15,228 bases of DNA from a bacterium (GCA_030688115.1 JAUYIX010000038.1:1-15228), one strand, 5' to 3'; positions 7,021 through 14,428 are shown, counted from the stretch's first letter. Program-made: numbers and translations. Notes: generated from the sequence alone by a model not told the origin.

Positions 7021-7830
7021 TCAGGATCTTTTATTTTGTTGTCTCATGTTGCGCCTATGCTCCATATAGCGCCTTTGTTGCATGTAGCGCCCTTGCCCCA
7101 TGTAGCGCCTTTTTTGTGCCGGAGTCAGACGCTCAAGCGAGTAGCGCAGGGCTGTGCGCGGCATCCGGTGTGCGTAGCGATCTAAAAAAGCCAGTAGCAC
7201 GCGGGTGTCCTTTTTGCCAACCTCACGCAACATCCAACCGACCGCTTTATGGATCAAGTCGTGCTGGTCCTTAAGGAGTAGCACCGAGAGTCTTAAAGTG
7301 GGCTTAAAATCACCGCGCTGAATAAAAGCCGCGGTTGCGACAATCGCAATACGACGCTCCCAGAGCAGGCCTGATTTAGCCAAGCGCGCCAGCGGTGTTT
7401 TAGATTTATCCGCAAGATACTCTCCCACAATATAGTGCGCGCTCGAGTCTACCAGATCCCAGTTGTTTACATAACGCGTATTGGCAAGATAGTGAGTATA
7501 TATTTTAGCGCGCTCCGGCGCTTGGGCCTTAATAAATATCTCGCCCATGATCAAGAGCGCCGCCAGCCGCTCCTCATGGATCGGACTACGCAGCAAGATG
7601 AGTACCTGACTGTGCGCTAGATCTCTAAACCGCTCAACAACCCTGCGGGTCGCAGGAACGGTCAAGCCTATAAAACGATCGCCGGCAGCGTACTCACCAG
7701 GCGCCGTCTTAAAGTAACGCTGTAGCACGTTGGCTCTGTGCGGATCAGCCGATCGAGCCAAGGCACGCCTTACATCCTGCGCCTTGTCAGAACCACCGCG
7801 AGCTTGGCCACTCCCCTTTTGTCTGGCCAT
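7021..7830 (-). CDS. AlkD-like DNA alkylation repair protein with repeat tail
   Basis: 269 aa from the ATG at 7830, which lies 2 nt after the stop of the upstream GT2 gene; an in-frame ATG at 7866 would add 12 residues overlapping that gene. It belongs to the HEAT-like-repeat DNA glycosylase family (PF08713), which excises cationic alkylated purines. Signature residues are NNWDLVDSSAHYIVGEYL (123-140, with the Trp and Asp that line the lesion site), SGLLWERRIAIVAT (153-166), DLIHKAVGWMLREVGK and MPRTALRYSLERL (223-235), where the family normally ends. After that comes an extra 30-residue Arg-rich tail built from four six-residue repeats (QKRRYM, GQGRYM, QQRRYM, EHRRNM). The basic N-terminus (ARQKGSGQARGG) is probably disordered. 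No Shine-Dalgarno; likely translationally coupled to the gene above. Confidence 0.88.
   Translation of the reverse strand: MARQKGSGQARGGSDKAQDVRRALARSADPHRANVLQRYFKTAPGEYAAGDRFIGLTVPATRRVVERFRDLAHSQVLILLRSPIHEERLAALLIMGEIFIKAQAPERAKIYTHYLANTRYVNNWDLVDSSAHYIVGEYLADKSKTPLARLAKSGLLWERRIAIVATAAFIQRGDFKPTLRLSVLLLKDQHDLIHKAVGWMLREVGKKDTRVLLAFLDRYAHRMPRTALRYSLERLTPAQKRRYMGQGRYMQQRRYMEHRRNMRQQNKRS
7045..7116 (-). repeat. Four 18-bp tandem repeats in the AlkD-like tail
   Basis: Units lie at 7045-7062, 7063-7080, 7081-7098 and 7099-7116; on the plus strand each begins CAT(G/A)T(T/A)GCGCC. They encode six-residue units ending in RRYM-like motifs. The two outer thirds of each unit vary while the GGCGCTACATG core is kept, consistent with slippage followed by selection for an Arg/Tyr/Met-rich peptide. 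Confidence 0.85.
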
Positions 7831-7832
7831 TG

Positions 7833-8660
7833 TTAGTCGGTAATACGATATTTGATGATGGTCCAAAGCGCTTTAACGCCGTCGCGCCAACCGATCTTTT
7901 TACCCTCATCGTAATCACGCCCATCGTATGAGATCGGGACCTCATATACACGGCAGTGTTTTTTGGCCACCTTTGCGGTGATCTCCGGCTCAAAATCAAA
8001 ACGATCGGATTTAATCAGGATGCCCTTAAGTAACTCCGAGCGAAAAACTTTGTAGCAAACTTCCATGTCGGTTAGATTGAGATTGGTCATCATGTTCGAG
8101 AGCATGGTCAACATCTTATTTGCAATCATGTGCCAAAACAGATGAACACGGTGCGCACCGCCGCCAACAAATCTTGAGCCAAAGACAACATCGGCCTTAC
8201 CCTCTAAAATTGGCGCGAGTAGTGCGGGATAATCCCTGGGGTCGTACTCAAGATCCGCATCTTGGATCAGCGCATAGTCGCCGGTGACTTGCGATATGGC
8301 GGTGCGCACCGCCGCTCCCTTGCCCCGGTTGTGCTCATGCATGACCACTTTAACATCGTTGTAGGCCGGTTTGATTTTGTTCTCTAAAATGTCACGCGTT
8401 CCATCCGTCGATCCATCATCGACCAGGATTAGTTCTTTTTTGTAAGGGGTCGCGCGCACTCGCTTAACGATCTCCTCGATAGTTTTTGCCTCGTTGTAGA
8501 TAGGAATAATCACAGACAAGACAAAATCAGTCGTAGGTTGATCCGACAGTACGGATAAGGTTTTTAAGTTTGTGTCGGGGCCGGCGACGGGATTTTTTTG
8601 TTGATCAGTAATCGTATCGGTAGTGTCGGAAGGCACCGCGACAGTGGTGAGCGTGGTCAT
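7833..8660 (-). CDS. GT2 glycosyltransferase, polyprenyl-phosphate mannosyl (DPM1)-like
   Basis: 275 aa, a soluble GT-A enzyme predicted to move a sugar from a nucleotide donor onto a polyprenyl phosphate on the inner membrane face. Motifs: LSVIIPIYNEAKTIEEI (48-64), LVDDGSTDGTRDIL (79-92), HNRGKGAAVRTAI (110-122), DXD in IQDADLEYDP (132-141), FGSRFVGG, TDMEVCYKVFR (197-207), FDFEPEITAKVAK and the C-terminal GRDYDEGKKIGWRDG, all canonical for DPM1-like bacterial enzymes. A Thr/Asp-rich extension of about 45 residues precedes the core; no in-frame ATG lies nearer the core, so the ATG at 8660 is kept, with GGA about 9 nt upstream. The start is 1 nt from the stop of the GT-C-like gene, so the product probably supplies that protein with lipid-linked sugar. 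Confidence 0.88.
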   Translation of the reverse strand: MTTLTTVAVPSDTTDTITDQQKNPVAGPDTNLKTLSVLSDQPTTDFVLSVIIPIYNEAKTIEEIVKRVRATPYKKELILVDDGSTDGTRDILENKIKPAYNDVKVVMHEHNRGKGAAVRTAISQVTGDYALIQDADLEYDPRDYPALLAPILEGKADVVFGSRFVGGGAHRVHLFWHMIANKMLTMLSNMMTNLNLTDMEVCYKVFRSELLKGILIKSDRFDFEPEITAKVAKKHCRVYEVPISYDGRDYDEGKKIGWRDGVKALWTIIKYRITD

Positions 8661-8661
8661 A

Positions 8662-10095
8662 TCAGTCCGTGGAGTATACGCTCTTTTTGCTTAATAGCAA
8701 GAGCCAGAGCAATGCTGTGCTCAGATACAGAGCCGGCACTACCTGGACCAAAAGTCGATCAATCGAGGTGGTAACATGCCAGGTTAAATCGTGCGGACTG
8801 ACTATGTAGATGACAACATACACCCCCAGTTGTCCAACCAGCAGAGCCAGAGGGACCAGCATCAATCCGGAGCGATGTCTTATGATCCAGACTACGGCTC
8901 CGGCAATCGCCAAGAGCACGGCAGGCAAAAGCGCCCAGCCCCAATTTTGCGCACTTGGTAGCTCAATTATAAACCAGTGAACCGTCTCGATAGTACGATC
9001 AAGATATTCTGTAACGCTACGATTTACATTTTCTAAAAACAAGTCGACCTCGTACCCAAGTTGCGCCTTACGCTGATGCCACAACAAGAGCGGTAATAAA
9101 ACGGTCGCATAAGCCAGCAGCCAAGCCGCCGCTCTCCCCCACTTGACTCTAAAAACAGGCGCGCCGCCCTTGACCGACCTACGGCAAAACCAAAAGATCA
9201 CAGCTGCAGCTAGCGCATACAAAATAATAAATGGCGCGCCCTCGTTTTTAAACATCGCACTGGCCAGCGCAAAAAATCCTCCCAGAGAGAGCCACAACCG
9301 GCTCCGACCGGAGTCACCTGACAATAGCGCGCCCCATAAGCCCAAGAGGCTAACCGTAAACATCGCGCTCAATGGAATATCCGCCAAACCCAAACCCGCA
9401 AAATATAAAAAGTCTCCGCTGGCAAAGATTATTACCAGCGCAGCCGCGAGACCCAGCGCAGTCCGGCCGGCAAACTGCAACAGCGCTCCTGTTACTGTCA
9501 ACACGATCAGCCACAAAAAGATTACATAGGTTAGCGCCACGGGCTGCTCGCTGACACCCTGGTACCACCGGTAGTGAGAGGCAACCAGTGTAGGCAGGCC
9601 AAGCGGATAGTCCTTGTGTGCCGAGTCAAACAATGCGCTATCAAAAAGCGTATTTGGCAGGTGCGGCTCAACGTAGATGGCTTTTGCCTTTACCATCCAA
9701 ATCATCTTTGCGTCCCAAGCGGTCAGCGGGTACAAAATAGAAAATATTGCAATCGGAGCAAACACTACCAGCGAGAGCGCCAATACCGCCACATGAGAGA
9801 CCCGCGGACGCAGCGGCTGCGCCAGTCGTTGCCTATACTTGTAGGCCGCAACCAGTGCGCTGGCTAGTCCGAGTGCCGCTAACAACCAGACCAGTTTGTC
9901 CACGTACTCAAAGCTCTCATTAAATAGCAACGTCTGTGCCAAACCGGTGTAGACCGCGATACCGAGTAGCAGGGACAGAGCGACCGTCAATAAAATATTG
10001 AGCCGCAAGCGCGGAACCAGCCAGACGATGCCGCCAAACCCGCCGACCCCCAAAAGCACCATTAGCCCGATAGTTTTTAAAACCAAGATCGTCAT
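8662..10095 (-). CDS. Polytopic membrane protein, probable GT-C glycosyltransferase
   Basis: 477 aa with about 12 membrane helices. Three features resemble GT-C enzymes that use polyprenyl-phosphate sugars outside the membrane: an acidic residue in the first outer loop (LTAWDAKMIWMVKAKAIY, D128), the loop motif KDYPLGLPTL (161-170), and LADIPLS (238-244) at the start of a later helix. No closer family is recognised and the acceptor is unknown. ATGA overlap (10095-10092) with the single-pass protein above and a 1-nt gap to the DPM1-like GT2 below indicate an operon in which the GT2 makes the lipid-linked donor and this protein uses it. The GT-C reading rests on topology, acidic loops and neighbours. 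Confidence 0.65.
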   Translation of the reverse strand: MTILVLKTIGLMVLLGVGGFGGIVWLVPRLRLNILLTVALSLLLGIAVYTGLAQTLLFNESFEYVDKLVWLLAALGLASALVAAYKYRQRLAQPLRPRVSHVAVLALSLVVFAPIAIFSILYPLTAWDAKMIWMVKAKAIYVEPHLPNTLFDSALFDSAHKDYPLGLPTLVASHYRWYQGVSEQPVALTYVIFLWLIVLTVTGALLQFAGRTALGLAAALVIIFASGDFLYFAGLGLADIPLSAMFTVSLLGLWGALLSGDSGRSRLWLSLGGFFALASAMFKNEGAPFIILYALAAAVIFWFCRRSVKGGAPVFRVKWGRAAAWLLAYATVLLPLLLWHQRKAQLGYEVDLFLENVNRSVTEYLDRTIETVHWFIIELPSAQNWGWALLPAVLLAIAGAVVWIIRHRSGLMLVPLALLVGQLGVYVVIYIVSPHDLTWHVTTSIDRLLVQVVPALYLSTALLWLLLLSKKSVYSTD

Positions 10096-10562
10096 CGCTT
10101 TATATAGATATGGGCGTCCTGGCCGGCAATCAGGTCAAACTCGGTAGGGTCAAGCTCCAGCACGCTATCCGATATAAAGGCGTCATGACGTTGCGCATTT
10201 TTGACCAGACCTGCTAACTCGTTGCTGCCGCGAGCCACTTTTATAGGCAAAACAGGATAAAGCTCGTAATAAACCTCAAGATCAAACCGAGAGGGCGGTG
10301 AGACCCGCTCCCCCACCAGCACCAGACCGGCCAGCTGATTGCTCTTTTTGCGTTGGCTTAAAAAAGACCGCACTGCCTGGTAAGGGTCATGTTGGTCAAA
10401 TATCTCTTGTGCAGGTTTGATGCCAGCCTGTGAGAGTGTTAAGGGCAGGGCCGTCCGCACCATCCAATAGCCAAAAAGCAACGCATGCACCCCGGCAATT
10501 ATAACTACGATAACCGCGAGCAGGTGCCGCTGAGTTTGTTCTGGCTGCTGTGACAACGTCAT
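10092..10562 (-). CDS. Single-pass membrane protein with outer domain, GT-C accessory candidate
   Basis: 156 aa from the ATG at 10562; a TTG at 10598 in the same frame would add 12 residues directly after an in-frame TAG. The ATG is preferred because the extra residues carry no recognisable signal. One transmembrane helix (about residues 16-36 of the short form) is followed by about 115 residues outside: an amphipathic FDQHDPYQAVRSFLSQRKK segment, then alternating strands (LAGLVLVGERV, YYELYPVLPIKVA, FDLIAGQDAHIYIKR). The strand pattern with 'ELYPVLPI' resembles the soluble domain often fused to the C-terminus of bacterial GT-C proteins, so this may be a split partner of the next gene, whose ATG overlaps its stop. 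No family is recognised with certainty. Confidence 0.65.
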   Translation of the reverse strand: MTLSQQPEQTQRHLLAVIVVIIAGVHALLFGYWMVRTALPLTLSQAGIKPAQEIFDQHDPYQAVRSFLSQRKKSNQLAGLVLVGERVSPPSRFDLEVYYELYPVLPIKVARGSNELAGLVKNAQRHDAFISDSVLELDPTEFDLIAGQDAHIYIKR

Positions 10563-10601
10563 ACGCGACGAGCTTACCCCATCGGCCAAACCGGTCAACT
10601 A

Positions 10602-10614
10602 ATCCGGCCCGGAT
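10602..10614. promoter_or_regulatory. Perfect 13-bp palindrome upstream of the anchored-protein gene
   Basis: ATCCGG-C-CCGGAT reads the same on both strands except for the central base. It lies in the spacer between the ABC permease stop (10636) and the following gene. It could be an operator or a small RNA hairpin affecting translation; no U-tract follows, so it is not an intrinsic terminator. Confidence 0.35.
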
Positions 10615-10635
10615 GCGCACAAACAGTTTAATCGC

Positions 10636-11397
10636 CTATGTCTTGATTTTATAACCGGTGCTAAAAAGTCGCCAAATCACCAGCGACAGTACCAGCAAAA
10701 AAACGCTCCCAACGATAAACGCCAAGGTCGGATCAACATCCGAGACCCCATAAAATCCGTAGCGTAATCCATTGATCATATAGAGTAGCGGGTTCAACCG
10801 CGACACCGTTTGCAATACCGCCGGCAAAACCTCGATCGAATAAAAAATACCGCCCAAAAAACTTAACGGCGTAATCAAAAATGTCGGAAAGATAGAGACT
10901 TGTTCAAAGGTATCCGCCCAAATGCCGATGATTAATCCTGCCACACTAAATGCAAAGGCAACGATGACCAAGTACACGAGCAAGTAGATCGGATGTTCTA
11001 CCTTAAAGGGCACAAAAAATAGTGCGGTACCGTAAATCAGTGCGGCCGTAACCATACTGCGGATCACCGACGAGAGACTAAACCCTAATATCATCTCCAG
11101 GTAGGTCATGGGAGACACCAGTAAATCCGAGAGCGTGCCCATGATTTTAGAGAGCATCAATGCCGACGAGACACTACTCAAAGCACCGGTCATCACGCTC
11201 ATCATTATCAATCCCGGCATGATGAACTCCGTATACGAGACCCCCTGGATCTCGATCATGCCGCGACCAAGCGACAGGGAAAAAACTACAAAATACAAAA
11301 ACGTCGTAACGACCGGGGCACCGAGCGTTTGGCCGGGCACCTTAATAAAACGCTTGAGCTCCTTCCAGGTTAGCGCCCAGATAGCCGTCCAGTTCAT
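10636..11397 (-). CDS. ABC-2 type transporter permease (YadH-like)
   Basis: 253 aa with six predicted membrane helices and an amphipathic N-terminal WALTWKELKRFIKVPGQTLG segment, typical of ABC-2 (PF01061) permeases. FIMPGLIMMSVMTGA, the coupling-helix region LSDLLVSPMTYLEMILG, and the conserved C-terminal block LITPLSFLGGIFYSIEVLP...SRLNPLLYMINGLRYGF are all present. It pairs with the ATPase just upstream, whose stop overlaps this ATG (ATGA, 11397-11394). GGGGAG about 9 nt before the ATG is a usable Shine-Dalgarno. The substrate of YadGH-type exporters is not established; next to glycosyltransferases, a lipid or glycan-related cargo is plausible but unproven. Confidence 0.9.
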   Translation of the reverse strand: MNWTAIWALTWKELKRFIKVPGQTLGAPVVTTFLYFVVFSLSLGRGMIEIQGVSYTEFIMPGLIMMSVMTGALSSVSSALMLSKIMGTLSDLLVSPMTYLEMILGFSLSSVIRSMVTAALIYGTALFFVPFKVEHPIYLLVYLVIVAFAFSVAGLIIGIWADTFEQVSIFPTFLITPLSFLGGIFYSIEVLPAVLQTVSRLNPLLYMINGLRYGFYGVSDVDPTLAFIVGSVFLLVLSLVIWRLFSTGYKIKT

Positions 11398-12332
11398 GAC
11401 CGGTGCTCCCCGTTAATTAGCTCGCGATAGATGTCATTGAGACTGGTCTTGGCAAAGGTTACGTTTTTGATGCGTATGTTTTGCTCGGTGAGTTGCGCCA
11501 TAAGATCTTGCAAGGTGGGCACGCCATCAACATCAACCAGATGGTTAACCGTAAGCGTGTTGCCCTCGAGTTTGCCGTGCAGTTCTTTGGCTGCGGGAGG
11601 TAACTTGCCCATAGCTTGATCTAACTCAAGACTGACATGGGCTAAACCAAACTCTTTGAGCAAGGAGGCCTTGTCTTGGACGCGGATGATGCGCCCCTGG
11701 TTAATCAAACCAATCCGGTCGGCTAGTTGTTCTGCCTCCTCAAGATAGTGCGTCGTCAAAATAATTGTCTTGCCGCGCGCTTTGAGCTCGCCAATTAATC
11801 TCCATAGGTTGTCACGCAACTCCACGTCAACTCCCGCAGTGGGCTCATCCAAAAAAAGAATATCCGGATCGTGTACGAGCGCTTTGGCGATCATGACGCG
11901 ACGCTTCATTCCGCCCGAGAGTTTGCGCCCGGAAGTATCCCGCTTGTCCCAAAGATTAAGACTTTTGAGAGTACGCTCAACCGCCGGGCCGGGATTTTTG
12001 ATACCAAAATAGCCTGCCTGGATCGCCACGATCTCTCGGACGCTAAAAAAATAGTCCGCATTGATCTCCTGTTGCACGAGCCCGATTGCGCGCCTAACCT
12101 CCCTGTAATCTTTAACAACATCCATGCCCAAGACGGATATCGATCCACTCGTCGCTTTTGAGAGGCCTGCGATAATGTTGATCAACGTCGTCTTGCCGGC
12201 TCCGTTGGGACCCAGTAATCCAAAGACCTCGCCTCGCGTAATCTCGAGGCTAACCTGGTCCAGAGCCCGGAAACCACCTTTATATACTTTGCTCAGGTCA
12301 GCAACACTGATGACTCTCCGGTCATTTATCAT
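11394..12332 (-). CDS. ABC transporter ATP-binding protein (YadG-like)
   Basis: 312 aa, cytosolic nucleotide-binding subunit of an exporter. Walker A GPNGAGKTT (41-49), Q-loop VQQE (86-89), signature LSGGMKRR (138-145), Walker B DILFLDEPTAGVD (157-169) and H-loop TTHYLEEAEQL (193-203) are all intact. The QAGYFGI segment and LSGGMKRRVMIAKAL block resemble E. coli YadG closely. A C-terminal extension of about 85 residues, also seen in this subfamily, follows the ATPase core. There is no Shine-Dalgarno; an extended -10 box ends 6 nt before the ATG at 12332, suggesting that the exporter operon begins here. The preceding gene is in the same direction 38 nt upstream, so read-through is also possible. 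Confidence 0.92.
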   Translation of the reverse strand: MINDRRVISVADLSKVYKGGFRALDQVSLEITRGEVFGLLGPNGAGKTTLINIIAGLSKATSGSISVLGMDVVKDYREVRRAIGLVQQEINADYFFSVREIVAIQAGYFGIKNPGPAVERTLKSLNLWDKRDTSGRKLSGGMKRRVMIAKALVHDPDILFLDEPTAGVDVELRDNLWRLIGELKARGKTIILTTHYLEEAEQLADRIGLINQGRIIRVQDKASLLKEFGLAHVSLELDQAMGKLPPAAKELHGKLEGNTLTVNHLVDVDGVPTLQDLMAQLTEQNIRIKNVTFAKTSLNDIYRELINGEHRS

Positions 12333-12347
12333 TTAGGCAGCCTAACA
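12333..12347 (-). promoter_or_regulatory. Extended -10 promoter with overlapping palindromic operator candidate
   Basis: On the minus strand TGT-TAGGCT (12347-12339) forms an extended -10 box followed by exactly 6 nt and the ATG of the ABC ATPase gene. The bases 12333-12345 are a perfect palindrome, TTAGGC-A-GCCTAA, covering the -10 box and the expected transcription start. A dimeric repressor bound there would block polymerase directly. Confidence 0.45.
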
Positions 12348-12370
12348 GGTTGCCAATCATGAGGCTATAG

Positions 12371-13249
12371 CTACTGCAAGCTGTCAGCCAGCGGGAGATA
12401 GTTGTCTTGCAGCTCTTTTTGCAGCTCGCTTGCCGGCGTGCAGACCTCATTGCCGGTCGCCTGATCTGCAAAGCCCGCATTGCACGAGCCTGCCGCGCTG
12501 GTGTAGGTGCCCAAATACAAAGTCTCTAGCAGGCTATCAAGGTCAACACCCATGTCGGTAGTAAACTGGACCACCTCATCGCCATTGGTCAGTACCATTA
12601 CCAAGGCTGGCAGTTGGATCTCCGGTCCCGTTTGCGGGAGTCCGTTTCCGATTTGCGCAAAGTAGTATACCCCGCGATAGGATCCGCTGGCACTTTGCAC
12701 GTAGACCGGATCGGTGTTGTAAAAAATTCCTGCGTTTACCAGGAGCGGCAGTGGAGCTTGGGCGATGCCCTCGGCATTTTTACTGGCGTAAACGGACTTA
12801 AGAGTGGCTACCGCGTCGGTAACGGGTTCTAAATCCAGGAACTCCAGGTCGCTCAATGTGCTGATCGAGAGACTACGGTAGTCTGCCGCGCCTGCCGCAA
12901 ACTCAACCTCGGTCGATACCAGATCACTAAAAAAAGATTGGTAATCGTCAAAGACCTCAAGCGGCGCCCACTCGGGTGGATATTCAAAATCGACTAAGTA
13001 GGAGCGGTCGGAGTATGTCTCCCAGCCGGTTCTGGCAGAACTCAGATCCTGAGTGCCCGCATCCGCCGTGTCGTCGCCAGCGCTCTTAGAGATTGTATCG
13101 GTCTGATTTAAATCGCTTTGATCTTGAGTAGACACGACGATGCCGGGCTGGCGTGAGTCCATGACAAAAAATACCAGCGCACCACCGACAAGCAGCCCGC
13201 CTAAGGCGCTAGCAACGATCGCTATGGTGAGTGAGGCTCCTTTAGTCAT
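12371..13249 (-). CDS. Membrane-anchored extracytoplasmic protein of unknown function
   Basis: 292 aa, not recognised at family level. A positive N-terminus (MTKG) and one hydrophobic helix (about residues 7-30) give an N-in anchor without a lipobox Cys. A Ser/Thr/Asp/Gln-rich low-complexity linker (about 38-70) leads to a folded outer domain that starts WETYSDRSYLVDFEYPPEWAPLEVF. The 'YLVDFEYPPEW' opening is reminiscent of PsbP-like or DUF1795-like domains, which are common as anchored proteins in Gram-positive and CPR genomes, but the similarity is only a short motif. Two Cys near the C-terminus (in GSCNAGF and NEVCTPA) could form a disulfide. It has the best promoter in the window (see the separate entry) and lies upstream of the ABC exporter in the same direction. 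Confidence 0.75.
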   Translation of the reverse strand: MTKGASLTIAIVASALGGLLVGGALVFFVMDSRQPGIVVSTQDQSDLNQTDTISKSAGDDTADAGTQDLSSARTGWETYSDRSYLVDFEYPPEWAPLEVFDDYQSFFSDLVSTEVEFAAGAADYRSLSISTLSDLEFLDLEPVTDAVATLKSVYASKNAEGIAQAPLPLLVNAGIFYNTDPVYVQSASGSYRGVYYFAQIGNGLPQTGPEIQLPALVMVLTNGDEVVQFTTDMGVDLDSLLETLYLGTYTSAAGSCNAGFADQATGNEVCTPASELQKELQDNYLPLADSLQ

Positions 13250-13284
13250 GCGGGCAGTTTACTACCATGCCTGGATTATGTGAA
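13250..13284 (-). promoter_or_regulatory. Leaderless promoter of the anchored-protein gene
   Basis: On the minus strand TTCACA (13284-13279) and TAAACT (13261-13256) are separated by 17 nt, and the ATG at 13249 begins 6 nt after the -10 box. This is a near-consensus sigma-70-type promoter whose expected start point is the start codon itself. Confidence 0.6.
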
Positions 13285-13361
13285 CCATTTGGTTGTACAC
13301 ACTCGCTTTGGATCTTTGACCGGCGCTCTTTGTACGTGTTAGCCTCTGACCTTGCTCTTTG
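13283..13361. promoter_or_regulatory. Divergent intergenic region with palindrome and direct repeats
   Basis: The 135-bp spacer between the divergent anchored-protein and acyltransferase genes holds a 12-bp palindrome AACCA-TT-TGGTT (13283-13294) touching the -35 of the leftward promoter. It also holds two imperfect direct repeats, TTTGACCGGCGCTCTTTG (13315-13332) and TCTGACCTTGCTCTTTG (13345-13361), about 30 bp (three helical turns) apart. TTGACC at 13316 could be a -35 for the rightward gene, but no strong -10 follows. These may be regulator sites; no regulator gene is nearby. Confidence 0.35.
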
Positions 13362-13384
13362 ACTAACTAGAGGAGGCCCGGCCA

Positions 13385-14308
13385 ATGACCGACGTACTGA
13401 CGCAGCGGTTGCAACCGCTACTGTGCCGTATTTATTTTTCTTGGATCGCAGCTCCGCTCACGTTGGTGCTGTTTGCTTTGGAGTTTGGGCTCTGCCTTAC
13501 GCCCAGCTTTGCGTGGCGGATGATAAGTGCCGCGCTAGGTGCGCTTAGCGCTCCTCGCGACAAAGATCGCACGCGCGCGCAGCAGGTCCGACTGGCGGTA
13601 AAGCTGGCCGCATCCGGTTGGCTGACCGATTGGGGTTACCACATATGCGGATGGGCCTTTGCCATGCTCGGCATCCGGCTGCATGAGGATGTTCCGCCTG
13701 AGTTGTTGCTGACACCGGGAGAACAGTTTGTTTTGGTAGCTAACCACCAAAACGTACTGGACGCACTGCTGTATCTGCGACTGGCCAAGCGACTTAAACT
13801 CAACGTTACCTGGGCTGCTAAAAAGGGATTGGGGTGGGTCCCGGTCGTGGGTTGGTCGCTGGTTGCGGTCGACGCCGCTTTTTTGCGGCTCAAGGGAGAT
13901 CCGCTGGACTTAGAGCGAGTGCGAGACTCGGCGCGTCTCGCACAGCGTGATGGGTTTACCGGTTGTATTTTGCCGGAGGGCCACCGCCAAGGCGGCAAGG
14001 CGCACGCAAACGGCAGAGTGATCGGTAAAGTCCGCACAAACGGTTTTGTGATGGTCTGCAACCAGATGCGCGGACTGCGCGTGTTGGAGGTGCAGAACGA
14101 TTGCTCAAACCGCCGGGCTAAGACTATTTGGGACGTCCATATGCTCGTTGGTGTCGACATCCGCGTGTCAGTATTTGCCCATACAGGAGTAACCACGTTG
14201 CCGGACGACCAAAAGGCAGAGTGGCTGATCGAGACCTTTGAGCGCATGGACAGGCGTATGAGGGGCTCACGAGCCTACTCACGCGCTGACAATAGCGCAG
14301 CCGCCTAA
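13385..14308 (+). CDS. Lysophospholipid acyltransferase family protein (YihG/LCLAT1-like)
   Basis: 307 aa, membrane-associated LPLAT fold. It probably acylates lysophosphatidic acid or a related lysolipid. One or two hydrophobic stretches (about 18-50) and an amphipathic segment (about 80-98) precede the catalytic core. Motif I is VANHQNVLD (118-126), the HX4D catalytic pair H121/D126. Motif II is AAKKGLGWVPVVGWSLVAVDAAFL (144-167). Motif III is LPEGHRQGGK (196-205), where His replaces the usual Thr/Ser of EGTR. The W-P-V-x-G-W block and long C-terminal part resemble the YihG/AGPAT4-type branch. It is the only gene here with a textbook Shine-Dalgarno: AGGAGG at 13371-13376, 8 nt before the ATG. 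A strong intrinsic terminator follows, so it is monocistronic. A 203-residue open frame on the opposite strand (13636-14247) is a codon-bias shadow. Confidence 0.85.
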   Translation: MTDVLTQRLQPLLCRIYFSWIAAPLTLVLFALEFGLCLTPSFAWRMISAALGALSAPRDKDRTRAQQVRLAVKLAASGWLTDWGYHICGWAFAMLGIRLHEDVPPELLLTPGEQFVLVANHQNVLDALLYLRLAKRLKLNVTWAAKKGLGWVPVVGWSLVAVDAAFLRLKGDPLDLERVRDSARLAQRDGFTGCILPEGHRQGGKAHANGRVIGKVRTNGFVMVCNQMRGLRVLEVQNDCSNRRAKTIWDVHMLVGVDIRVSVFAHTGVTTLPDDQKAEWLIETFERMDRRMRGSRAYSRADNSAAA

Positions 14309-14317
14309 ATTTGAGTG

Positions 14318-14356
14318 CGCCAGTCCTGACTGTTAGAGTTGGGGCTGGCGTTTTTT
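14318..14356 (+). terminator. Intrinsic terminator after the acyltransferase gene
   Basis: CGCCAGTCC (14318-14326) pairs with GGGCTGGCG (14342-14350) as a 9-bp stem with one G-U pair and a 15-nt loop, followed directly by six T (14351-14356). It starts 10 nt after the stop codon. It has no U-tract on the minus strand, so it acts in one direction only. Confidence 0.9.
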
Positions 14357-14428
14357 AATCGCGCCATTTTAGCCGATCCGAGCTATTTTAGCCGCATAAA
14401 GCCATAATACAATAAACCAGGGCCGCGG

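Noticed and set aside
10396..10620. 74-residue frame starting near a TAAACT box upstream of the anchored-protein gene
   Set aside because: It has no hydrophobic or domain pattern and overlaps, in another frame, a protein with a clear transmembrane helix and operon overlap.
13636..14247. 203-residue open frame on the minus strand opposite the acyltransferase gene
   Set aside because: It is low-complexity and Ser/Thr/Arg-rich with no motif, and lies fully antisense to a gene with clear LPLAT motifs and a strong SD; it is a codon-bias shadow.
14357..14428. Possible small RNA in the spacer after the terminator (two ATTTTAGCCG copies)
   Set aside because: Only a 10-base repeat is seen; there is no convincing promoter, hairpin or terminator on either strand.
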